Below, one piece after another: positions 34,899-41,809 of a stretch of 64,000 nucleotides of DNA. The notes under the pieces were generated by a model. The model made no database searches. It saw only the letters and a list, made by a program, of their open reading frames with translations, and was not told the origin of the DNA. The DNA lies in assembly GCA_964642725.1 (NCBI GenBank), contig CAZXQG010000004.1, positions 58,892 through 122,891 on the forward strand. The letters are read 5' to 3'. The position numbers and the translations under genes are program-made. The DNA is from JAGVPT01 sp964642725 (GTDB taxonomy: Bacteria > Bacteroidota > Ignavibacteria > UBA10030 > UBA8401). Within the stretch, counting starts at the first letter, position 1, and every line of letters begins with the position of its first letter.

Positions 34899-34976
34899 TG
34901 TGTTCAGTTGTCAGTATTCAGTAATCAGTACCTTGAGAAACCAAGCTTAAAACTTATAGCCTATAACTTACAACTT
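34899..34976. repeat. Degenerate short-period repeats in the nuoJ-nuoK spacer
   Basis: The plus strand reads as near-tandem copies of a 7-base unit (TCAGTAT, TCAGTAA, TCAGTAC after TTCAGTTG), then of an ACTTATA/ACTTACA-like unit. There is no protein-like frame and no terminator. Similar low-complexity wording is seen in other spacers of this window (about 22141-22175, 27335-27360, 37345-37375, 45305-45340). Confidence 0.5.
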
Positions 34977-35510
34977 TTAACTCTGCCGTTTCCTCTCCCG
35001 CCGTGCAATCATCGCCGCGCCGAGCATAGCGACAAGGAGTACGACGGAAGCAACTTCGAACGGAAGCACGTATGTCGTCATCAACGCCCTGCCGATGCCA
35101 ACGGCGGTTGTCGGCGGCAGTTCAATGTTCGTCGCTGCCTGAGCCGGCCAATCGGTGATCCAAAAGATGCCGCATAATGTTCCCACCAAGAGTGCAACCA
35201 GAATTGAAGCCGGCAGCACGCGCAACGTCCCGATCTTCATTTCAACGCCGATGAGCTTGGTCGTCAGCATAACGCCGAACAAGATGAGGACGAGGATGCC
35301 GCCAACGTAGACGAGCACTTGCGTGACAGCAATGAAATCCGCGTTCAGCATTACATACAGTCCGGCGACGCCGAAAAAAGTAAACATCAACGAGAACGCC
35401 GAGTGGACAATGTTCCTGGAGAACACGACAATTGCAGCGGAGACGATTGTAATAAGAGCGAAGAAGTAAAAAATAATGTCAAACAGCGTGAGCGACGAAA
35501 GTTGATCCAT
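34977..35510 (-). CDS. nuoJ: NADH-quinone oxidoreductase subunit J
   Basis: This is a 177-residue membrane subunit of complex I with five helices. Recognisable parts are VFSRNIVHSAFSLMFTFFGV, the pi-bulge-like QVLVYVGGILVLILFGVMLT and the last helix (PFEVASVVLLVAMLGAAMIA) followed by a basic tail RRERKR. It is part of the Q-coupled proton path. It starts two bases after the nuoI stop codon. Confidence 0.96.
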   Translation of the reverse strand: MDQLSSLTLFDIIFYFFALITIVSAAIVVFSRNIVHSAFSLMFTFFGVAGLYVMLNADFIAVTQVLVYVGGILVLILFGVMLTTKLIGVEMKIGTLRVLPASILVALLVGTLCGIFWITDWPAQAATNIELPPTTAVGIGRALMTTYVLPFEVASVVLLVAMLGAAMIARRERKRQS

Positions 35511-35512
35511 AC

Positions 35513-36133
35513 TTATTCCGGTTTTTGCTGTGAACCATCCGGCTGCGGGGCGGCAATCGCTGCCTGCGCGGCAGCTTTGGCGTCGGCGGCGGCCTTTGCT
35601 GCGAGTGCAGCGGCTGCCTTCTTTGCAGCGGCTTCTTCTTCCATTTTTTTTGCTTTCGCCTTCGCGGTTTCAATTTCGGCAGGCGTCATCGTGCTGAAAC
35701 TGTAGATCAAATTGTGACGGTCAAATTCCGAGAACTCGTAGACGTCGGTCATCTTGATGCATTCGGTGGGGCATGGATAGACGCACAATCCGCAGTAGCA
35801 GCATTTTGCAATGTCGATGTCAAACAACGGAACGTGGAGGCGTTTCTTTTGTCCGGTGGACGTCGTGCCTAAATTATCTTCGGGAGTAGACTTAATCGTT
35901 TCGATGGAGATACAATCCACCGGGCATGCCATGGAACACTGGTCGCAGCCGATGCAGTCGTCCATGTTCACGTACAGCCGGTTCCGGGCTCGTTCTGGCA
36001 GCTTCATCTTCACGCTCGGATACTGAATCGTCACCGCTTTCGTAAAGAGATGCTTGAACGTAATTTGCATCCCGACGGCGGCTGTTTTAAGGCCGCGATA
36101 AATATTGTCGAAATACTCTTGAACGGGATTCAT
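35513..36133 (-). CDS. nuoI: NADH-quinone oxidoreductase subunit I with an Ala/Lys-rich tail
   Basis: NuoI carries the two 4Fe-4S clusters N6a/N6b that pass electrons toward N2. The two ferredoxin motifs are CIGCDQCSMACPVDC and CCYCGLCVYPCPTEC. I chose ATG 36133 (MNPVQEYFDNIYRG) because GAGGA precedes it; an 11-codon longer frame to 36166 crosses a hairpin. After about residue 145 the normal core ends, and a tail of about 55 residues made mainly of Ala, Lys and Glu (KAKKMEEEAAAKKAAAALA..) follows. The tail is predicted to be a charged helix, is not part of the conserved core, and its role is unknown. Confidence 0.95.
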   Translation of the reverse strand: MNPVQEYFDNIYRGLKTAAVGMQITFKHLFTKAVTIQYPSVKMKLPERARNRLYVNMDDCIGCDQCSMACPVDCISIETIKSTPEDNLGTTSTGQKKRLHVPLFDIDIAKCCYCGLCVYPCPTECIKMTDVYEFSEFDRHNLIYSFSTMTPAEIETAKAKAKKMEEEAAAKKAAAALAAKAAADAKAAAQAAIAAPQPDGSQQKPE

Positions 36134-36151
36134 TCGTTCCTCTTGATTCAA

Positions 36152-36170
36152 CAAGGTGTCGGACACCTTG
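36152..36170. repeat. Perfect palindrome just before nuoI
   Basis: CAAGGTGTC (36152-36160) and GACACCTTG (36162-36170) are exact reverse complements around one base. In the nuo mRNA this hairpin falls between nuoH and nuoI, 18 bases before the chosen nuoI start and next to its ribosome-binding site. It lacks a T tract. It could set processing or translation of nuoI, or be a dispersed palindrome. Confidence 0.6.
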
Positions 36171-36236
36171 CCAATAACTCACTCAACAACCCTAATCGTC
36201 TTCTCAATCTCGTAAAATGCGTCCAACACTTCTCTT

Positions 36237-37283
36237 CTACCACACTAACACGAGGCCAAGTGCAAGCACACAGGCAAAAGCAAACGGCGTCAAAACTTTC
36301 CACGACATGTACATCAACTGGTCGACGCGCAGACGGGGAAGCGTCCAGCGAAGCCAGATATTCAGGCAGACAAAAAGCATTCCTTTCGAAATAAACCAGA
36401 ATGAACTCCACCAGGGACCGGTCATGAGAGATTTGAACGGGCTCGCCCATCCTCCGAAAAAGAGTACCGTCGCAACGGCTGACACGGCGAAGAGGTTTGC
36501 GTATTCCGCGAGATAAAAAATCGCAAACTTCATTCCGCTGTATTCGGTGTTATATCCCTGCACGAGTTCCGATTCCGCTTCGGGAATATCGAACGGAGTC
36601 CGGTTGACTTCCGCCATCGACGAAATATAATAGACCACAAACAAGACAAGCATCAACGGGATGACGAAGAGCTTCTTCATCAACGGAAGCGTGCCTCCGA
36701 GAATCATCCAGTGCATGATGCCGCCGGTTTGGACGGCGCTTAATTCCTGCAGGCTCATTGTTCCCGCGAGCATGACAACGCCGATGATCGCAAACGCGGA
36801 AGGAATTTCGTAGCTGACGATTTGTGCAGCCGAGCGAAGCGCTCCGAAAAGCGACCATTTGTTGTTCGACGCCCATCCGGCCATGAGCAATCCAACCACG
36901 ACGAGCGACGAGATGGCAACGATGTAGAAGATACCGATATTGATATTGCTGCCGATGAACGAAGAGCTGAACGGCAACGCCGCGAAGGCAGCATACGTTC
37001 CAATGAAAACGATGTACGGGGCGATGATAAATAAGAGCTTATCCGCGGCGGCAGGGATTGTGTCTTCTTTTTGAAGGAGCTTCAGCATATCGGCTATCGG
37101 CTGCAGCGTGCCGTGCCAGCCCGTGCGCATATAGGCAACGCGGTCCTGCATGTGAGCGGCAATTTTCATCTCAAGATAGATGACGACAAGCGCGTACGGT
37201 AAGATGAAGAGCAACGGAATCACCGCCATGATAACGTTCACCACGAGCGTATTGCCGACAAGAGACGTGAGAAATTGTTCCAT
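36237..37283 (-). CDS. nuoH: NADH-quinone oxidoreductase subunit H
   Basis: This is a 348-residue, eight-helix subunit joining the Q site to the membrane arm. Seen are AAHMQDRVAYMRTGWHGTLQ (quinone-chamber loop), ADMLKLLQKEDTIP, the Glu-rich loop FDIPEAESELVQGYNTEYSG and LRWTLPRLRVDQLMYMSWK. All are family-conserved. It follows nuoD by 89 bases and precedes nuoI by about 100 bases. Confidence 0.97.
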   Translation of the reverse strand: MEQFLTSLVGNTLVVNVIMAVIPLLFILPYALVVIYLEMKIAAHMQDRVAYMRTGWHGTLQPIADMLKLLQKEDTIPAAADKLLFIIAPYIVFIGTYAAFAALPFSSSFIGSNINIGIFYIVAISSLVVVGLLMAGWASNNKWSLFGALRSAAQIVSYEIPSAFAIIGVVMLAGTMSLQELSAVQTGGIMHWMILGGTLPLMKKLFVIPLMLVLFVVYYISSMAEVNRTPFDIPEAESELVQGYNTEYSGMKFAIFYLAEYANLFAVSAVATVLFFGGWASPFKSLMTGPWWSSFWFISKGMLFVCLNIWLRWTLPRLRVDQLMYMSWKVLTPFAFACVLALGLVLVW

Positions 37284-37372
37284 AGAAACTTTATTGCATC
37301 GGATGACTGAAACAAGAATTTAGAAAAAAAGATTTGTCGATGAAAATGTTAATTGTTGATTGCTCATTGTTT

Positions 37373-38533
37373 TCACCTGTCGACTTCGCCGAGAACGATG
37401 TCGATGCTGCCGATAATGGCAACGAGGTCGGCTATCATCCCTCCCCGGGCAATTTCGTTGATAACACTCAAATTGACAAACCCCGGCGAACGTGCTTTGA
37501 TGCGGTACGGTGTGCCGGTACCGTCGCTCACAATATAAAATCCAAGCTCACCGCGGGGCGATTCCGTGCGGGCATAGACCTCGCCCGGATTCGGGCGGAT
37601 GCGTTTCGGAATTGCCGACTGTACATCGCCGTCCGGAATTTGTGCAAGCGCCTGCTCGATAATCCGCACACTTTGCTCCATTTCCTTCATCCGCACGATG
37701 TGCCGATCCCAGCAGCTGCCGACCGGACCCGTTTCTCCCGTGCCGACGGCAACGTCCCATTCGAATTTATGATAGACGGAATACGGATCGTCGCGGCGCA
37801 AATCCCAGTTGACCCCGGAGCCCCGAAGCATCGGTCCGCTGCATGCGTAGTTGACTGCGACGTCCGCGGGCAGGATGCCTGTGTTTGCAGTTCGTTTTAC
37901 GAAAATTTCGTTATAGGTCAGCAGGTTGTTGAAGTCGCGAATCTGCGGCTTAAAATACGAACAGAATTCCTTCGCCCGTCCAACAAATTCGGACGGGATG
38001 TCGTGCGAGAGTCCGCCGATCCACATATAATTATAGAGCAAGCGCGCGCCGCAAGTCATTTCGAACAGGTCGAGAATCTTCTCCCTGTCGCGGAAACAAT
38101 AGAGAAAGGGCGTAAACGCGCCGATGTCAATGCCATACGTTCCCACAGCGATCAAGTGGCTTGCGATCCGCTGGAGCTCCGCCATGATCACGCGAATGTA
38201 TTCGACCCGTTCCGGAACCTGAATCTTCAACAGCCGCTCGGCCGCAACGACAAAGGCGAATTCGTTGTTCATCGAACAAACATAATCCATCCTGTCAACA
38301 TACGGAATCACCTGCTGGTAATTCGTCATATGCTCGCAATGCTTCTCGAAACACCGGTGCAGGTAGCCGATGTGAGGAATAACGTCAACAACAATTTCTC
38401 CGTCAACAATGAGCTCAAGCCGCAGCACACCGTGTGTCGACGGATGCTGCGGTCCCATGTTGATGATCATCTCTTCAGTCCGAAGAGGTTTTCCGCTCGA
38501 GGTAACCGGCGGAGCTGCCGTAGTTTCAGCCAT
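37373..38533 (-). CDS. nuoD: NADH-quinone oxidoreductase subunit D
   Basis: NuoD (49-kDa-type subunit) forms the quinone site with NuoB. The protein of 386 residues begins MAETTAAPPVTSSGKPLRTE and has NMGPQHPSTHGVLRLELIVD (quinone-site His), IPYVDRMDYVCSMNNE, GVNWDLRRDDPYSVYHKFEW and the terminal GSIDIVLGEVDR. I use ATG 38533, 14 bases after the nuoC stop; the longer frame to 38620 only reads through the end of nuoC. A separate nuoC gene is present, so C and D are not fused. Confidence 0.97.
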   Translation of the reverse strand: MAETTAAPPVTSSGKPLRTEEMIINMGPQHPSTHGVLRLELIVDGEIVVDVIPHIGYLHRCFEKHCEHMTNYQQVIPYVDRMDYVCSMNNEFAFVVAAERLLKIQVPERVEYIRVIMAELQRIASHLIAVGTYGIDIGAFTPFLYCFRDREKILDLFEMTCGARLLYNYMWIGGLSHDIPSEFVGRAKEFCSYFKPQIRDFNNLLTYNEIFVKRTANTGILPADVAVNYACSGPMLRGSGVNWDLRRDDPYSVYHKFEWDVAVGTGETGPVGSCWDRHIVRMKEMEQSVRIIEQALAQIPDGDVQSAIPKRIRPNPGEVYARTESPRGELGFYIVSDGTGTPYRIKARSPGFVNLSVINEIARGGMIADLVAIIGSIDIVLGEVDR

Positions 38534-38547
38534 AATTGTCAACGTGT

Positions 38548-39033
38548 TTAATACGGAACTTTCATCCCATTGTAAAACTCGGGCACCTGATAATCTTTCC
38601 GGAGAGGATGCCCTTCCCAATCGTATGGCAGAAGGATTCGCCGTAAATCAGGATGGCCGATAAAGGTGATGCCGTACAAATCGAACGCTTCGCGCTCGTG
38701 CCAGTTAGCAGTTTTCCAAATTGATTCAACCGATTGAACGCTCGGAGCATCGGTGGGGACTTCGACTTTCAGCGTTATCTTATGCCGCTTTACCATGGAA
38801 AACAATTGATAGACGACCGCAAGCCTCCCTTTCAAATCGACGCCGGATAGACATGAAAGAAAATCAAAAAGCATCTCTTCGTCATCGCGAAGAAACTTTG
38901 CTGCTTCAATAATGTGATTGGCGGAAATTTTTATGTAGGGGTCAACGGGGTTGTCAGGTTTGGCTTCGATGCCCATATCGGGGACACCGCTAAACCTGGC
39001 CGTTAGTTTGTCTGCAATTTCTTGGGGAGTCAT
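38548..39033 (-). CDS. nuoC: NADH-quinone oxidoreductase subunit C
   Basis: This is a 161-residue hydrophilic subunit (30-kDa type). The family signature WHEREAFDLYGITFIGHPDL is followed by RILLPYDWEGHPLRKDY, both intact. It lies between nuoB (24-base gap) and nuoD and belongs to the quinone-reducing module of complex I. Confidence 0.97.
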   Translation of the reverse strand: MTPQEIADKLTARFSGVPDMGIEAKPDNPVDPYIKISANHIIEAAKFLRDDEEMLFDFLSCLSGVDLKGRLAVVYQLFSMVKRHKITLKVEVPTDAPSVQSVESIWKTANWHEREAFDLYGITFIGHPDLRRILLPYDWEGHPLRKDYQVPEFYNGMKVPY

Positions 39034-39057
39034 ACGGCTGATCGATCGTCCTTCGAG

Positions 39058-39552
39058 TTACGAAATTTTCTTTTTAGCAAGGCTTTCGTTTCGCACTTTT
39101 TCCTGCAGCTTCATCAATCCTTCAATCAGTGCTTCGGGGCGGGGCGGGCAGCCCGGCACATAGACATCGACCGGAATAACCCGGTCGACCCCTTTCAATA
39201 CGTGGTACCCGTGTTCCCAGTACGGCCCGCCGCAATTCGAGCAGCTACCCATCGAAATTACATATCGCGGCTCGGACATCTGGTCGTACAGCCTTTTGAT
39301 CCGCGACGCCATCTTCAGGGTCACTGTTCCTGAAACAATCATCACGTCGCACTGGCGCGGCGTCGCACGCGGGATAACACCGAAACGCATCATATCAAAA
39401 TTGGACGCTGACGCTGCCATCATTTCGATCGCACAGCATGCAAGCCCGAACTGCATTTGCCAGAGCGACGAAAGGCGCGCCCAGTTCAGCAAATTGTCGA
39501 GCGACGTAATGACGATATTGCTGTTGTCGAATTGTTTGTCGAGGAGTCCCAT
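39058..39552 (-). CDS. nuoB: NADH-quinone oxidoreductase subunit B
   Basis: NuoB holds cluster N2, the last iron-sulfur centre before quinone. In 164 residues it keeps the tandem cysteines FGLACCAIEM, the third in GSCSNCGG and the fourth in VPGCPPRPEALIEG. It starts ten bases after the nuoA stop codon. This is a normal full-length form. Confidence 0.97.
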   Translation of the reverse strand: MGLLDKQFDNSNIVITSLDNLLNWARLSSLWQMQFGLACCAIEMMAASASNFDMMRFGVIPRATPRQCDVMIVSGTVTLKMASRIKRLYDQMSEPRYVISMGSCSNCGGPYWEHGYHVLKGVDRVIPVDVYVPGCPPRPEALIEGLMKLQEKVRNESLAKKKIS

Positions 39553-39562
39553 CGCTTTTTCC

Positions 39563-40006
39563 CTACGCTGCTACTTGTTCGTTGACATCAGAAGTTTCAT
39601 CCGAAACAACGCCGACTCCCTTTACATACCGTGACACTTTCGGCATCGGTTTATCCCAATCCAGATCTCCCTTGACCCAAACATACGCATATCCGACGAT
39701 CAAGATAACGAGAAAAACAACCATCTCAATGAACGCAAACATGCCAAACTCTTTGAAGACAAGCGCCCACGGAAAAAGAAACACGACTTCAACGTCGAAG
39801 ACAAGAAAGATGAGCGCGACAACATAAAAACGGACATTGAACTTTACCCGCGAATTGCCGACAGGCTCTTCCCCGCATTCATACGTTGACAGCTTGCCGG
39901 GATACGGCCTCCGGGGACGGAGCACCCATGAAGCGATAAAACCCCCTCCGGTAAACACAGCACCGATAAGGAGAAAGATTAAAATTCTGCCAAAGTCAGT
40001 TACCAT
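39563..40006 (-). CDS. nuoA: NADH-quinone oxidoreductase subunit A
   Basis: This is a three-helix membrane subunit of 147 residues and the first gene of the operon. It has the loop YPGKLSTYECGEEPVGNSRV (conserved Cys and acidic residues at the quinone entrance) and the DVEVVFLFPWALVF helix. The C-terminal tail after YAYVWVKGDLDWD is longer than usual and charged. A promoter-like pair lies at 40063-40091. Confidence 0.97.
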   Translation of the reverse strand: MVTDFGRILIFLLIGAVFTGGGFIASWVLRPRRPYPGKLSTYECGEEPVGNSRVKFNVRFYVVALIFLVFDVEVVFLFPWALVFKEFGMFAFIEMVVFLVILIVGYAYVWVKGDLDWDKPMPKVSRYVKGVGVVSDETSDVNEQVAA

Positions 40007-40062
40007 GAAGGAATCTTATCGTTGGAAAAAACGTGGCAAAAGAACGAACAACGTGCGGAACG

Positions 40063-40091
40063 AATATAAAAACCTATTAGCATTGTAGCAA
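40063..40091 (-). promoter_or_regulatory. Probable promoter of the nuo operon
   Basis: On the minus strand TTGCTA (40086-40091) and TATATT (40063-40068) are separated by 17 bases. It lies 57 bases before the nuoA start, in the only gap between nuoA and the TPR gene. Confidence 0.6.
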
Positions 40092-40106
40092 GTACGGTTT
40101 CAAAAA

Positions 40107-40799
40107 TCAGGCGCTCACCTCGGCCATGTAGCGGTCCACATCACGCGCAGCGGTGGATGTCGGATAATCTTTTTTGACTTTTTTCAATAATTCAACAGCC
40201 CGGTCTTTCTCACCCGATTTCCCAAAATTTCGCGCGGCGTTCACAAAATTATCGGGCGCGTTCGGGTCGTCGCTGTTCTTCAACGCCGCCTTCTCATAAT
40301 ACTCTGCTGCCTTTTTGAAATCTCCTTTTGCTTCATAACACGCTCCAATACCCGCGATCGCGGAATTTTCTACCAGCGTGTTGCCGTTGCTGCTGAAGTC
40401 ATTGAAATACTGCTGCGCTTTGTCGTAGTTCTGGGAATTGTAGTAAGCGTTGGCGAGATAAAATTTGGCGATGTTTCCAGATTTTGTACTGCCGTAGTTG
40501 TCGACGATCGACTGGAGTCCGCTGACATTCTTTTCTGGAACTCCATTAATAGCAATTTGATACTGGCCGTTGTCGTAGAATGTATATACTTTCGCGAGTT
40601 CGGTAGTGGCTCGCTGGTCGTTAGCATGCACGTTATTTGAATAGAACCACAACGCCACCGCAAAAGCGATGAGGATGCCTCCGGCAGTTGAGACCCTTTT
40701 TTTGTTTTCATCGTACCAGACTTGCGCCTTGAAGTACGTTGTGACGAGTGCGTCTTCTTTGATGACCCTTTGTGAAATTTTTTTCTTCGCGCGGAGCAT
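40107..40799 (-). CDS. Membrane-anchored tetratricopeptide-repeat protein
   Basis: A 230-residue protein has a basic N terminus, one membrane helix (GGILIAFAVALWFYSN, about residues 40-56) and then TPR-type helical repeats (AKFYLANAYYNSQNYDKAQQ; AIAGIGACYEAKGDFKKAAE; AARNFGKSGEKDRAVELLKK). The plan (short cytosolic segment, one helix, periplasmic TPR) resembles YfgM-like ancillary proteins of the Sec/BAM periplasmic chaperone network. A partner cannot be assigned. It precedes the nuo operon but is probably a separate unit because a promoter-like pair follows it. Confidence 0.85.
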   Translation of the reverse strand: MLRAKKKISQRVIKEDALVTTYFKAQVWYDENKKRVSTAGGILIAFAVALWFYSNNVHANDQRATTELAKVYTFYDNGQYQIAINGVPEKNVSGLQSIVDNYGSTKSGNIAKFYLANAYYNSQNYDKAQQYFNDFSSNGNTLVENSAIAGIGACYEAKGDFKKAAEYYEKAALKNSDDPNAPDNFVNAARNFGKSGEKDRAVELLKKVKKDYPTSTAARDVDRYMAEVSA

Positions 40800-40834
40800 A
40801 GTATTTGAGTTTTATTTTGTGGATGAATTGCGAG

Positions 40835-40908
40835 TACGCTCGTCGGGAGTCGAACCCGAAACCTTCAGCTTCGGAGGCTGACGCTCTATCCAGTTGAGCT
40901 ACGAGCGC
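40835..40908 (-). tRNA. tRNA-Arg(CCG)
   Basis: A 74-base cloverleaf folds cleanly: acceptor GCGCTCG with CGAGCGT (one G-T pair at the end), D stem GCTC/GAGC, anticodon stem TCAGC/GCTGA with loop CTCCGAA giving anticodon CCG, and T arm TCGGG-TTCGACT-CCCGA. Discriminator base is A. The 3' CCA is not encoded. It reads arginine CGG codons. Confidence 0.93.
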
Positions 40909-40938
40909 AGTTTTAAGATTTGTAAATTCACTCCGCGA

Positions 40939-40976
40939 AATCCCGCAAGCTTTTTGCGGGATTGAGCTACGAGCGC
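40939..40976. repeat. Hairpin plus duplicated first 15 bases of the tRNA-Arg gene
   Basis: The 15 bases of 40962-40976 (TTGAGCTACGAGCGC on the plus strand) repeat 40894-40908 exactly, that is the acceptor strand and start of the D arm of tRNA-Arg. Directly beside it is a 10-bp hairpin AATCCCGCAA/TTGCGGGATT (40939-40948 with 40954-40963). A second GAAATCCCGC copy follows at about 41005-41014. The fragment cannot fold as a tRNA. Confidence 0.7.
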
Positions 40977-41144
40977 GTTTCAGTTTTCGTATTCTGCCTT
41001 CAGTGAAATCCCGCGGCTTTTGCTGAAAGCATCGTTTCGTGGCCCGCAGAGCCAATGCCTTCCCGAGTTTGCAGACGTTCAATCAATAAATAAAATGTAG
41101 CAAAGAATCGCCGGAATTGCAAGACTATTTGTACCTGTAGAGTT

Positions 41145-41414
41145 TTACTCGAATAAATCCGAGTGGGTGCCGGTTCGAACAAGAACAAGTTCGGTTTCAC
41201 TGCACAAATATATCAGCAACCAATCCGGCTCTATATAGCACTTTCGGCAGTCTTTATACTCTCCAAGAAGTGCATGATCTCTAAACCGGGCTTCCAATCC
41301 GTTTTCACTTGCCAAAGACTGAACAACTTCATGCAGTTTTGCAATTTCATAACCGCGTTTCGCACAATGTTTGTAATCTCTTTTGAATTGAGAAACGCCC
41401 CGCGCGGTAAGCAT
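41145..41414 (-). CDS. YafQ-family mRNA-interferase toxin, with an altered active-site position
   Basis: This is an 89-residue RelE/YafQ-type ribosome-dependent mRNA endonuclease. The family block is plain: DHALLGEYKDC, IEPDWLLIYL, RTGTHSDLF. By comparison with E. coli YafQ (His50, His63, Asp67, His87 as key residues) the matching positions here are His47, Tyr60, Asp64 and His84. So the second histidine is a tyrosine, which should weaken cleavage. Start ATG 41414 shares a base with a TAA stop that belongs to the out-of-frame tail of the antitoxin gene (TAATG), the usual coupling in such operons. Confidence 0.85.
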   Translation of the reverse strand: MLTARGVSQFKRDYKHCAKRGYEIAKLHEVVQSLASENGLEARFRDHALLGEYKDCRKCYIEPDWLLIYLCSETELVLVRTGTHSDLFE

Positions 41415-41463
41415 TATTTTCCAAGTTCCTCAATAAACGCGTCGGTAGAATTGAATTTTTTTC

Positions 41464-41670
41464 CTAGCCGCTCCGCGCCTCTGCAATTGCTTTGCGAGTC
41501 GCGGCGTTCGGTATCCTAATATCAAAGGGCAGCCCTTTGTAATTCTTCACATGACGGAAGAAGAGCGTCACCGCTTGTGTGGTGTTCAAACCTATCTTGC
41601 GAAGTATTCCCTCGACTTTCTGTTTCAGCTTTGGTTCAACCCTCGCATTAATCATGGCACTCTTCGCCAT
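41464..41670 (-). CDS. RelB/DinJ-family antitoxin, C terminus apparently lost by frameshift
   Basis: This is a 68-residue protein from ATG 41670 (MAKSAMINARVEPKLKQKVE). It contains the ribbon-helix-helix DNA-binding part and the DinJ signature GLNTTQAVTLFFRHVKNYKG. It ends at TAG 41464 after EARSG. In the -1 frame the next codons read GKKFNSTDAFIEELGK and stop with TAA overlapping the toxin start, exactly where a complete DinJ-like tail should end. So a small indel probably removed the toxin-binding tail. Seven A residues follow the stop, a place where slippage errors are easy. Upstream sequence to 41781 is open but not protein-like. Confidence 0.8.
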   Translation of the reverse strand: MAKSAMINARVEPKLKQKVEGILRKIGLNTTQAVTLFFRHVKNYKGLPFDIRIPNAATRKAIAEARSG

Positions 41671-41690
41671 AAGCCACCTTCCGTTTCTCT

Positions 41691-41742
41691 TTGTGATCAC
41701 ACTACAGTGGTCACAATGTATTGCATTTGACATACAATTCAA
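41691..41742 (-). promoter_or_regulatory. Promoter and operator of the toxin-antitoxin operon
   Basis: TTGTGATCAC (41691-41700) and GTGGTCACAA (41707-41716) form an inverted repeat matching at 9 of 10 positions with a six-base spacer, 20 bases before the antitoxin ATG. A TTG (41740-41742) and TACATTG (41714-41720) on the minus strand, 19 bases apart, form a promoter that the repeat overlaps. This is the expected layout for autoregulation by the ribbon-helix-helix antitoxin. Confidence 0.65.
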
Positions 41743-41809
41743 GCCACGGCACTGGAATCTTCGATTGAGATAATCCGACAATCAGCCAATCCAGCGTGAG
41801 ACTAGTCGA

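Noticed and set aside
37334..38551. Plus-strand open frame of 405 codons
   Set aside because: It is antisense to nuoD, which is complete and conserved. No domain is visible in the antisense product.
40962..40976. Second tRNA-Arg gene
   Set aside because: Only the first 15 bases are present; no anticodon or T arm follows, so it is a fragment.
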